This document shows positions 7,357-16,447 of a stretch of 64,000 bases of DNA, one piece after another. The stretch covers positions 62,001 through 126,000 of the forward strand of contig JALIHJ010000024.1 of the NCBI GenBank assembly GCA_022984795.1, read 5' to 3'. Source of the DNA: Fabrea salina (Eukaryota; Ciliophora; Heterotrichea; Heterotrichida; Fabreidae). Each line of letters begins with the position of its first letter. The stretch's first letter is position 1. The notes beneath the pieces are model-generated. The model was not told the DNA's origin and did no database searches. It was given only the letters and a program-made list of their open reading frames with translations. The position numbers and the translations under genes were made by a program.

Positions 7357-10191
7357 ATGGCTCAGTCTTTGCTAGACACAACCTTAGTTCAAGGCGAAGA
7401 GTACCTTAAAAAAGGAGACAAGCAGAGTGCACTTTCCACTTTCCACGAAGGAATAATGAACCGTAAAAAAGGTTCAATTCCAACTACAGACAAAATCATG
7501 CACCAACATGTTGAGTTGTGCGTGGAACTCCACAACATCAAGTTCCTCAAAGAAGCTCTGCTTATTTTCAGAAACCTAACTCAAAACGTGGACCCTCAGT
7601 CCTTACAATTAGTCCTTGAAAAGCTCAGAAAGAGTTCCGAGGAGCAACTCAGAAACATAAGCACCCAGGAACTCCAAGTCCACGACTTAGAAGCCCAAGA
7701 AGAACCTGAAAGCCTTTTGCTTAGTTGTCTCAAGCCTCAAAAACAAGAAGAAACTTCAAACTCTTTTAAGTTCTTATGGGAAGTATACAAACTACTTCTT
7801 GACATTCTTAAAACCAACGGGAAGATGGTAAGTGCCTACAAGGACACTGCTCAAGCAGCCCTTGGGTTCTGCAGCACTCACAAAAGAAAGCAAGAATGCA
7901 AGCGTCTCTGTGAAACTTTAAGATCTCACTTGCAAACCCTAATCAAAACTTACAAAAGCGCAGGCACTCAGTTGGACTACTACATCAACTTAGAAGAAGA
8001 AGAAACCCTTGGCCACTTGATTGCTTTAAGGGAAAAACAAATCCAGGTTTGCATTGAGCTTGACTTGTGGCAAGAAGCCTTCAAAGCTACAGAGGACCTC
8101 CACCAGCTCATGCAGTACAGAAAAAACCCACCTGCTATGCAGGCCAGGTACTGGAACTACCTAAGCAAGATTCTTTGGAAAGGCGGGCACTATTTCCACC
8201 ATGCTTACTCGCTTTTCTTAAACTTAAACATCAACAAAAAGTCCAACAAGTCGTTTGCACAAGAACAAGAAAAAAAGTTATCTTCCCAAGTAGTGCTTGC
8301 TGTGATGGCTATACCTACCTTTGACTTAGCTGAGGACATTTACTCGACTTTAAGAATTTCTTCTGACCAAAAGAACTTTTACAACAAGCTGTCCACAATG
8401 ATTTCCACCACTGGAATTCTCAATAGGGAGCAACTCATTGAACAACTCCACCTTAAAAAAGTAATTGATGCTTGTGACGAAGAAGTCAGGCAACTTTTCC
8501 AACTGCTTGAAAACCGCTTTTTGCCACTGAGGTTGTCTGAAGAAACCCAGCCCTTGATAGAAAAACTAAAGAAAGACGAAGAGTACTCAGTTTACTTAGA
8601 AAACATCGAGTGTTTACTTGTAGGGAGAGTTCTAGGACAACTTAGCAAGTGTTACTCCTCTATTAAGTTTGAAGCTTTCCAAAAACTACTGGACTTCTTG
8701 CCCTTTTCAAAGTTGGAGTCCTACATAGTAGAAATCACCAACAACTCAAACCTGAAAATACAAATTGACTACAAAAACTCCGTTCTGAGGTTCAAGCCAC
8801 CCTCTGAAGAACTAAGTCTGACTCAGAAACTTTCTAAAGTCAAGAAGTGCCTTCAAGAGTGCTACAACAACATCCGCCAAAAAGAACTTAAAGAAAAACA
8901 AACAGCAGAAACACAAGCCTGGCTTAAAGAAAGCCTTAAAAAAGACAAAGAAGCCCTTCAGCAAGAATTTGAAAAGTCTTCAAAGGACAAAAAACAAGCT
9001 GAAGAAGAAAAACAACGCAAAGAAGAAGAAAAAAGGATGATTAGGGAACAAGAAGAAATTCAACTCACTCAAGAAAAGAAAAAGAAAAAGATTGAAGAAA
9101 TCAAAGACCGAGAAATCAGTTCGATTGAAAAACAAAAAAGAGCCATTATCCTAGAAGACATCATGAACATGATCAGCAAAATGCAGAACTTAGGCTTCTC
9201 TGAAAAAGAAATAAGCATTGACAAAAAGAAACTCTCCACCATGAACGACCAAGAACTCCTAGAACTAGGCCCCGAAAAAGTCCACGAACTCTACGTCAAA
9301 CTCATGGACAAAGCAAAGCGCGAAAGGGAAAAACTCCTTGAAGAAGAACAAAAAAAACTTGAGTACTGGGAAAGAGCCAAAAGAGAAACCTTAATACCTG
9401 TTCTCAAACAACAGTGGGAAGAAAACACTGAAGAAGAAATACGTCTTAAGAAACAAAAGTACCAAGAAAGGTTTGAAAAAGACCTTGCTCTCAAACAACA
9501 ACTCTCAAAAATAGTTCCCTTTAAAAACGAACTAGTTTTAAGAGAAGAAAACAAAGCCAAAGAAGTCTACGAAAAAGCTTATAACGACTGGAGAGAAAAC
9601 TTAAAAAGTGCTTACAAAGCAGAAATTGTGGAGTTTGCTAAGAAACAAAAAAAGATTGACAAAGAAAGAAAGGAAGAAGAAGAAAGAAGACGCAAAGAAG
9701 ATGAAGAAAGAAGAGCCAAAGCAGACAGAGAACAAGAAAATGCAAGGTTTGAAAGAAGGTCAACGGAAACAAGAACATGGCGCAAAGATGAAGCTCCTGG
9801 TTTTAGAAAAACTGAAGCTCCTGTTGGTATGATTAAAAGATCTGATGTTCCTGCTGCTCCTGTTGCTCCTGTTGCTTCTAGTGGTCCTCCTAGAAGGTTC
9901 CTTAACAGCAATAAAAAAGAATCTGAAGAAGCCAAACCCTTAATTCAAAAGCCTGAAGAAAGGAAGACTTCTGAGTCCTCTAGTTTCAACTTTAGGGCAA
10001 ATCCACCATCACAACTTCCCAAAACTGAACCTCAAAGACAAGGATTCCAGAGACCAGGAGTCCAAAGACCCCAAGAAAGCAAGTTTGGAGGATTTAGAAG
10101 AAAAGAAACAGAAGAGTCAAAGAAACCCAAAATAAAAGGCCAAAAAACTGTGGAAACAGAAGAAGGCTTTATGGAAGTAAGAAGAAATTAA
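7357..10191 (+). CDS. EIF3A: Translation initiation factor eIF3 subunit a
   Basis: 944 residues. The N-terminal helical repeats (ALSTFHEGIMNRKKGSIPT, LYHD-like ELCVELHNIKFLKEAL) and the PCI region at ~330-500 match eIF3a, the scaffold subunit of the eIF3 complex that organises the 43S pre-initiation complex. Residues ~510-790 are a highly charged helix (EEEKQRKEEEKRMI), the usual eIF3a spectrin-like region. The tail (~790-944) is rich in P, R and Q, with AAPVAPVASSG and a glycine-containing end. It is shorter than animal eIF3a (about 1380). The tail from ~756 to 925 has a close copy in the gene at 54147-55466. It converges with a cyclase gene, 10 nt between stops. Confidence 0.92.
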   Translation: MAQSLLDTTLVQGEEYLKKGDKQSALSTFHEGIMNRKKGSIPTTDKIMHQHVELCVELHNIKFLKEALLIFRNLTQNVDPQSLQLVLEKLRKSSEEQLRNISTQELQVHDLEAQEEPESLLLSCLKPQKQEETSNSFKFLWEVYKLLLDILKTNGKMVSAYKDTAQAALGFCSTHKRKQECKRLCETLRSHLQTLIKTYKSAGTQLDYYINLEEEETLGHLIALREKQIQVCIELDLWQEAFKATEDLHQLMQYRKNPPAMQARYWNYLSKILWKGGHYFHHAYSLFLNLNINKKSNKSFAQEQEKKLSSQVVLAVMAIPTFDLAEDIYSTLRISSDQKNFYNKLSTMISTTGILNREQLIEQLHLKKVIDACDEEVRQLFQLLENRFLPLRLSEETQPLIEKLKKDEEYSVYLENIECLLVGRVLGQLSKCYSSIKFEAFQKLLDFLPFSKLESYIVEITNNSNLKIQIDYKNSVLRFKPPSEELSLTQKLSKVKKCLQECYNNIRQKELKEKQTAETQAWLKESLKKDKEALQQEFEKSSKDKKQAEEEKQRKEEEKRMIREQEEIQLTQEKKKKKIEEIKDREISSIEKQKRAIILEDIMNMISKMQNLGFSEKEISIDKKKLSTMNDQELLELGPEKVHELYVKLMDKAKREREKLLEEEQKKLEYWERAKRETLIPVLKQQWEENTEEEIRLKKQKYQERFEKDLALKQQLSKIVPFKNELVLREENKAKEVYEKAYNDWRENLKSAYKAEIVEFAKKQKKIDKERKEEEERRRKEDEERRAKADREQENARFERRSTETRTWRKDEAPGFRKTEAPVGMIKRSDVPAAPVAPVASSGPPRRFLNSNKKESEEAKPLIQKPEERKTSESSSFNFRANPPSQLPKTEPQRQGFQRPGVQRPQESKFGGFRRKETEESKKPKIKGQKTVETEEGFMEVRRN
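9620..10120 (+). repeat. eIF3a tail segment duplicated at 54618-54970 (copy A)
   Basis: The probable donor copy inside the eIF3a gene. Shared stretches include GCAAGGTTTGAAAGAAG (9742) and a ~30-nt identity at ~10062-10092. The copy at 54618 is shorter because internal parts (the Ala/Pro-rich unit) are missing. Confidence 0.85.
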
Positions 10192-10201
10192 CTATCACTT
10201 A

Positions 10202-13200
10202 CTAAGACTTTACCAGGAAAGTCTGCACACTTGTTTTGAGTTCTTTGACATCTATTAGTTTGTGGGGTTCAAAAGAGTAGTGGGAAGTTCCTTCAAGTAT
10301 CTCTTTGGTAGACTCACTCACAGAGATTCCTCCTGGAACTCCTTCGCTTTCAATCTTGTTTGCAATCAAAACGTCGCCTCCGTATATGTCGTACCTCACT
10401 ATGTTGGTTCCAGAGATTCCGCCTATAACATCCCCAGTGTGGACTCCTATTCTCATATTAAGTTCGAATCTGTGGATTTCGTTGATTTCTTGGATGATTC
10501 TGATCATGTCCTTAGCGAACTCAATAACGTTGCAGCATTCCTGAGGGGGGTTCCTGCCTTCCCCAGTGTTTCCCAAAACAACATAGCAGTCTCCGATAGT
10601 GTGGACTTTGTAGACTTGGTGCTTCACACAGGCTTCGTCAAACTCCTTAAACATATGTGAAAGCATTCCCAGTACTTCTTCAGGAAGTTTGTCAGAAGAC
10701 CAAGAAGTAAACCCTACTATGTCTGCATACAACATGGTCATGTCTGAGAACTTGTCTGTGGTTACGTTTTCTTCTTTAAGGTTGTCGTAAACGTGAGCTG
10801 GCAGCATGCGTTTGAGAAGTGACTCTGTTTGGCTCAGTTGCTTAGTTAAGTTGGACTTAATGATGCTGAATATCCGGAACTGCTTTTCTCTGAAGTAAAC
10901 TGTAATCAGAATTATGATTAAGTAAAAGGTAGTCATTATCATGTTGAACAGGTTCAGTGGCTTTTTCGCTATTTCAAAAACAATGATTCCCAAGTAAGCA
11001 AAAAGAACTGTGCCTAAAACGTTTTTCAAGAAGAGAAAGCTATAGTGACTCAGAAGGAGTATGATGTATAAGAAAGATAAAATTCCGTTTTCAGGTGTGA
11101 AGTCGTCAATTGTAAACTTGATGATATAAACCATTAAAATCACCAGTATGAGGAGCTGAATAGTCCAAGCAAACCAAACTTTTTGCCAGTAGTTTTTCAT
11201 TATGCACAAAATACTCCCAAGAATTCCAAACCAAACCACTAACTGAACGGCTTCAACTATTTTAGCGGTTTCCATCATCAAAATATACTCAGTTAAGAGG
11301 CCAAGTATAGTAAGGACTCCTGACGAGAAAAAGATTAAGTTCCCTAGCTTGTACATAGTCAAAAAGTTTTTGATAGTTTCGACTCGGAATTCTTTTTCGG
11401 CTTGGTTGTCAACGCACTTTAAAGTGAAGAACTTCACAGTGTCAACTATTTCAGAGTTCATTCTCAAAAGCTCGTTTTCTTGTTCTATTTGCAATGTGTT
11501 GTAGAAAGAAGACCTAAACAGTCTTGCTCTGCCAAGTGAGGTGTTCATAGTTTCCAACTCGTTCTGCCCAGAATTCACTCCAGTTAAGTACTCGGGAGCT
11601 AGGTTGTTTATTCTGCTGGACCTGGACTCACAAACTGTAAAAGTTTTCATCTTGCCCTTTCCTTTAACTTCTATTTCTTTTACTTCAAACTCCAGACTTG
11701 AGTAGTCACCAAGGTCTTGATAGGTAGCATCTGAAATTTGAATGACGTTGTCATATTTCAAGGTAGAGGCCATTCTAGAAGAAGTGTTAACCGTGTCCCC
11801 GACTAAAGCAAACTGCGGTTTTTGGTAGCCTACTACACCTGCTGTGACACTGCCGGTGTTAATCCCTATTTTCAGCTTAAGAGGTTTGTTAAACATCCAA
11901 AAGATCCCTTCAGCTTCCTTCAGCATAGCTATTGCTAAGTTGACAGCACGTCTAGCCTGAGGAACCGACTTAAGTCCGATCTCAAGTTCTTTTTCGCTGT
12001 GAGTGATTCCTGAACAAGCCATGTAGGTGTACCCAACAGTCTCTATTTTAGAAACTCCATGTAGCTTGCAAAGCCTGTCGAACTTCCTGAACACCAAGTC
12101 TAAAAAAGCAGTTAGCTCTTGAGGAGAAAAGCTCTCTACTATTTCATGGAACTCACATATGTTGCAGAACACTATAGTAACTGAGCTTTGGTTTTCTGCT
12201 ATAAGTTCTTCATTTTTTAGTACCTGTGGAGCTATGAACTTAGGAAATAAGTAGTTAAGAACGTTCCTGGCTTTTTCTGTTTCTTTTTGAGTGATTTTTG
12301 TGAGTGCGTAGTTTTGTCTTCCGGAATAGTTTTGTTGGTAAGCAATGATGCCTGAACTTATGTTGATGGCTAAAAAAAGAATGTTGAAATAAAGTGTTCT
12401 AAAAACTAAGTTGTTCCCCTGGTACCCTTGCTGGCCGAAGTAAGCGTAAGAGTTAACAAACACTACTCCGAAACTTAGTATGTTAAGAGCAGTAGCCTGG
12501 TTCCAGGTTACATAAAGTGCTATGTAAAACAAAACAGGGTTCAGTGAAAATATAAGGGGAGAGATCTCTGGAATGTCCACTGCAATTCCTGTAAGCACTC
12601 CAAGAATGTATAGTCCGTAAGCATTCACTATCAAAAGAGTGTGCTTTTCTAGAATCGAACTAAAAGTGATGTATAGCAATATCACAAGCTTAGAGCCATT
12701 AATAGCTATCAGTAGTCCTATGCTTACTACAAGTTTTATGTAGGGATAAGCCCAGATTTGGAAACTTAAAGAAATTCCTAGAATCAAAAACATAGTTATT
12801 TTGTATTTCTTGAGGTTCTGGGAAAGTCTTTCGTTGGAGTAGTCTTTTTCAATTTTATCTGACTTGAACCTTAAGTTTTTGGTTTCAATCTTGAACTGGT
12901 CCTTTTGCTTTTGAATTGCTCTTTTCAAAGCAGGCTTGTAAACCTTAGAAACATCCCAAACGAACTTTTGGAGTCTACTGAAGTTAAGCTCAGCAGTTCT
13001 TAAGTACTGTTTTTGCTTTATAAGGCAAACTATCGAAGGAAATAAGCTAGTTACTAGGTACTTGGTGCTATAAGAAACCAAAAAGTTAAGACAGGACACC
13101 AGAATAGGGTAAAGAATAATTTTGGGCGAACTAAATGCAGTTTCCAAGACTCCTAGCATTTGGTAGCTATTTTGGTAAGCCCCAAAAGACCTTAAGCAAA

Positions 13201-16200
13201 GAGAAGCTATTAGCAACGCAAAGGAAACTACGTGGCCTACAATAGTTTGGAACCTAAAAGTTTCTGTTGACAGCAGAACCTTTATAGTAATTGCAAAGTA
13301 AACTCCACTTGCTAAGCAAAACCCTATCAAGTCGGAGTCTCCTGCAAAGCCTTCAGCGTTTATGACACTCTGCATTGATAGCTTTAAAACATAGAAAATG
13401 CACAAACTGTGAACAAGGGCTTCTAAGAATGCATAAGCTACTTCTTTAAACTCTAAGCGTAGAAGCCTTGAGTAGTTGTAAGCTGCAGGCCACTCTTTTA
13501 GTTGGTTTTTTGGTAAGCTTTCATCAAACAACCCAACCATCACAAGAGGGAAACAACTTGCTATGTAAATTACAGAGTCTAAAGCCCCCATTCCGTTGTT
13601 AGAGTTAAACTGCACTTCAAACCCGTAAAAGAACCCTACTGAACTCAGCAAAAAGCTCATATAAATAAACAGCACTACAGCTTTTCTAAAGTTAACTAGA
13701 TTTTTGAAGCCCTCGTGGAGAGTTATTTTTTCAATGCTACTGAAAGACTGCACACAAGCATCAGCTAAGTCAGCAAACTTAGAGTTATTTGTGTTTTCTA
13801 AAGCAACTGCTAAGTTGCACTCCTTTACCATTCCTAGCTCCCCTTCGCTCCTAAAAACACCTAAAGACACTGGCCTGAAGTCATAGTCTTTAAGTAGCCG
13901 TGCTACTTGCTTTTTCTGGTACAGTGACAAGTTGCAGAAAGTAACTGACTCAGCACAAAACAAAGCCACAGACAGGTAAACTTTAGTCTCAAAAGTTGAA
14001 AAACAAGCCTCAAGGGCTTCTCCTGTAAGTAATAAGTTGTAACTTCTGAGGCTAACTTTTCTTTTAAAGTCCACAAAGTCAATTTTGGGCTGATCTATCA
14101 CACTCGAAACTAAAGGGTGGTACTTTCTAACTAAAGTGCTTTTCTTGGAACGCTTTCTTGCAGGTTCAGGAGTTGGTTTGAGGAATTCGCTTTCACTAAT
14201 TCCACTTTCGTTAAGCGTTGTAGGTTTTTTCCTTCCAGGTCTAGTAATAGGAGTATGAACTGCTTCTTCTTCTTTATAAAACAAAAAGTTTTCTATTATG
14301 CTTTCTAACTGAAAAGTGCAATCTTGGGTAGTTTCTCCAGTTAATTCAAGTGTAGGCATTGAGTTTTCTATGATTCCTGAGGAAACTGCTGCAGACTGGC
14401 AAACTTCTTGTCTGTTTCCGCTTAAAAGCCAAATACTGACTCCAGCTTTTTTGAGGCTCTGAACTGATTTTTTGGTTTTTTCTGAAATGTTTTCTTTGAT
14501 TCCCACTGAGCCTAAGTAAACTAAGTCTTGTTCAAACAACTCAAAAACACTCTCAATACTGGCTTCTGGGTCTAATGGACTTAACTTGGCGTTTTTATAG
14601 AGCTTTAGAAACTCGTCTAAGCTTTCAGAGGACAAACTTGAGTACCCATACATAATAATTCTTTGAGTAAAAAATTCCCGAGCGTTTATTTCAATAGTGT
14701 TGTTGATAAGGGGATTGTTTTGGAAGATACTAGTCATTTCTTCCTGGGGTCCCCTTACATATAAGTAAAACATTCCACTAGACAAGTCCTCTACAACTAC
14801 TCTGACTTTATTTGAATTAGATTCGAAGCTTTGGTATGCAACTACCCTATAGAAAAACTTGTCAGGTCCAATTTGCAAGGTCACTTCTTTACGAGCTTTT
14901 AAGGAAATTGAAACTTCTAAGTGCCTTAGAAAGTCTTCCAAAAGTAGGTTTTCTTCTCTTGAGAAGTTAGGGCACTCCATTGAAACACTAGGACTGGAGA
15001 GAGCTACACACTGCACAAAAGAACTAAAGTTAGGGTCTTTTTGAACTTCTTCACTAAAGTCCAAAACCCCATCTTCCATAATCAAACTGTCTGACTCAGG
15101 CGAAATTCCTCTGTTGAGATAACTAAGTTCTTTTTTGTCGTAAAAGCTATTTATCTTGGGGTAAGTGTTTTCACCTATTGCACACATACCAATCCTTGAC
15201 AAGTACTCATCGCAAAGATTTGAGTTTTCAGTAAGTAAGTAGTCAACCCGTCCAAAGTTTTCGTTAAACTTAAGTGTGTTAAACTTGATTCTTGGCAAGA
15301 GTCCAGACAAGGAGTTAACTCTCAGGAGCTTAAGTAAATCCAATACCAAAAACAAAGGCAAAGGAACTAAATAGTTAAAGTTCAGTATTGAGTAGCACAG
15401 GTCTGACAAAAAGGAGTATGCCATGATGTTAGTTAACAGTCCTCTGATAAACAAAGAAAATGCAACTAGCAAAGCCAGTATTCCTAAAAATACTAGTGTG
15501 ATTTTCTTTAGCTGCTTTTCTAGCATTGAGGGTTTGGCTTCAGTGTGGATGTTTTTGTAGTATAGGTTGCACTCCATTCCTGTGTAAACTACAAACCCTA
15601 AGATCCACTCACACTTAACCTTAGAACCCCTAAGAAGTAGGTTTTCCTCGCTGAGTTTAGAGGCTTGCGGAAAGTTTTGAATTTTAAGCTTCCCGCCAAA
15701 CTTTGTGTAGTCTTCCACTGGCTCGTTCACCCTGACTGTAAATTTCAAGTTTGTTAATAATTGAGAAATTTCATGGACATCATTGGAGTCTAGATAAAAC
15801 TGAGTGTCTTTAACTGGCTTCTTAATAGAGTAGTCCATTCCTCCTAGGAGGTGAGACATATCTACTAAGCATTTCTGCTTGTTGGGCGCAAAACAGATTG
15901 CTATTAGGTCTGCAGGGACTTCCTCGTCTCTGTGGACAAGAACTAGATTCCCCACTCTTACTTCCTCGCAAGGCCTGGCTTCATAGGTACTTCCATTCCA
16001 AATCTGAGCAGGTGTGGAGTTAAGGTCTTTGTACTTCTGATGCTTTTTAAGGTCCTCGTAAGCGTCGATGCTTAGGTTCAGTAAAATAAGTAGTGTCAGG
16101 GGTAAAATAGTGCTGAAGCTGTAGGCTGACCATATCCCTATCACACTTGCCTGAAGTATAGTGACTAATAGTGTCCACAAATTAGCAGGCTGCTTCAGCT

Positions 16201-16417
16201 GATTTTTGATGGACTTGAAAACCAGGTTCTTAGCAGTGAATCTGGATATCTTAACTATATTCTTAGGGAAACTTGACTCCAAGTTAGGGGGAGTGCCTGA
16301 GAAATGTATTTCGCGCCAGGCAATCTCACTAAGGTTTTTGTCTGAAGAGCTTGGATTAAGTTTCATTATTATTGTAATCATAAAGTTTCTAGAGATTATA
16401 TACAAAAGTAACTGCAT
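10202..16417 (-). CDS. P4-ATPase-like / guanylyl cyclase fusion protein 1
   Basis: 2071 residues: a P4-ATPase-like half (~20-1130, about ten membrane segments), then a cyclase half with two sets of six membrane segments, each followed by a class III cyclase domain (~1405-1570 and ~1890-2060). This is the alveolate particulate guanylyl cyclase architecture. Domain C1 has FCNICEF and GYTYMAC, so it lacks both metal Asp residues, but it carries the guanine-type Glu (KIETVGY) and the catalytic Asn/Arg (DTVNTSSRM). Domain C2 has ADIVGF and TIGDCYVV with both metal Asp. One active site therefore forms across the pair, in inverted order relative to animal adenylyl cyclases. The flippase half lacks DKTGT (ENSNLCD at ~396-402). 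A second start at 16366 (MKLNPSS) is also possible and has a better context. Confidence 0.93.
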   Translation of the reverse strand: MQLLLYIISRNFMITIIMKLNPSSSDKNLSEIAWREIHFSGTPPNLESSFPKNIVKISRFTAKNLVFKSIKNQLKQPANLWTLLVTILQASVIGIWSAYSFSTILPLTLLILLNLSIDAYEDLKKHQKYKDLNSTPAQIWNGSTYEARPCEEVRVGNLVLVHRDEEVPADLIAICFAPNKQKCLVDMSHLLGGMDYSIKKPVKDTQFYLDSNDVHEISQLLTNLKFTVRVNEPVEDYTKFGGKLKIQNFPQASKLSEENLLLRGSKVKCEWILGFVVYTGMECNLYYKNIHTEAKPSMLEKQLKKITLVFLGILALLVAFSLFIRGLLTNIMAYSFLSDLCYSILNFNYLVPLPLFLVLDLLKLLRVNSLSGLLPRIKFNTLKFNENFGRVDYLLTENSNLCDEYLSRIGMCAIGENTYPKINSFYDKKELSYLNRGISPESDSLIMEDGVLDFSEEVQKDPNFSSFVQCVALSSPSVSMECPNFSREENLLLEDFLRHLEVSISLKARKEVTLQIGPDKFFYRVVAYQSFESNSNKVRVVVEDLSSGMFYLYVRGPQEEMTSIFQNNPLINNTIEINAREFFTQRIIMYGYSSLSSESLDEFLKLYKNAKLSPLDPEASIESVFELFEQDLVYLGSVGIKENISEKTKKSVQSLKKAGVSIWLLSGNRQEVCQSAAVSSGIIENSMPTLELTGETTQDCTFQLESIIENFLFYKEEEAVHTPITRPGRKKPTTLNESGISESEFLKPTPEPARKRSKKSTLVRKYHPLVSSVIDQPKIDFVDFKRKVSLRSYNLLLTGEALEACFSTFETKVYLSVALFCAESVTFCNLSLYQKKQVARLLKDYDFRPVSLGVFRSEGELGMVKECNLAVALENTNNSKFADLADACVQSFSSIEKITLHEGFKNLVNFRKAVVLFIYMSFLLSSVGFFYGFEVQFNSNNGMGALDSVIYIASCFPLVMVGLFDESLPKNQLKEWPAAYNYSRLLRLEFKEVAYAFLEALVHSLCIFYVLKLSMQSVINAEGFAGDSDLIGFCLASGVYFAITIKVLLSTETFRFQTIVGHVVSFALLIASLCLRSFGAYQNSYQMLGVLETAFSSPKIILYPILVSCLNFLVSYSTKYLVTSLFPSIVCLIKQKQYLRTAELNFSRLQKFVWDVSKVYKPALKRAIQKQKDQFKIETKNLRFKSDKIEKDYSNERLSQNLKKYKITMFLILGISLSFQIWAYPYIKLVVSIGLLIAINGSKLVILLYITFSSILEKHTLLIVNAYGLYILGVLTGIAVDIPEISPLIFSLNPVLFYIALYVTWNQATALNILSFGVVFVNSYAYFGQQGYQGNNLVFRTLYFNILFLAINISSGIIAYQQNYSGRQNYALTKITQKETEKARNVLNYLFPKFIAPQVLKNEELIAENQSSVTIVFCNICEFHEIVESFSPQELTAFLDLVFRKFDRLCKLHGVSKIETVGYTYMACSGITHSEKELEIGLKSVPQARRAVNLAIAMLKEAEGIFWMFNKPLKLKIGINTGSVTAGVVGYQKPQFALVGDTVNTSSRMASTLKYDNVIQISDATYQDLGDYSSLEFEVKEIEVKGKGKMKTFTVCESRSSRINNLAPEYLTGVNSGQNELETMNTSLGRARLFRSSFYNTLQIEQENELLRMNSEIVDTVKFFTLKCVDNQAEKEFRVETIKNFLTMYKLGNLIFFSSGVLTILGLLTEYILMMETAKIVEAVQLVVWFGILGSILCIMKNYWQKVWFAWTIQLLILVILMVYIIKFTIDDFTPENGILSFLYIILLLSHYSFLFLKNVLGTVLFAYLGIIVFEIAKKPLNLFNMIMTTFYLIIILITVYFREKQFRIFSIIKSNLTKQLSQTESLLKRMLPAHVYDNLKEENVTTDKFSDMTMLYADIVGFTSWSSDKLPEEVLGMLSHMFKEFDEACVKHQVYKVHTIGDCYVVLGNTGEGRNPPQECCNVIEFAKDMIRIIQEINEIHRFELNMRIGVHTGDVIGGISGTNIVRYDIYGGDVLIANKIESEGVPGGISVSESTKEILEGTSHYSFEPHKLIDVKELKTSVQTFLVKS

Positions 16418-16447
16418 AGTTAAACTAAGGATTTCAAACTCTTAAAA

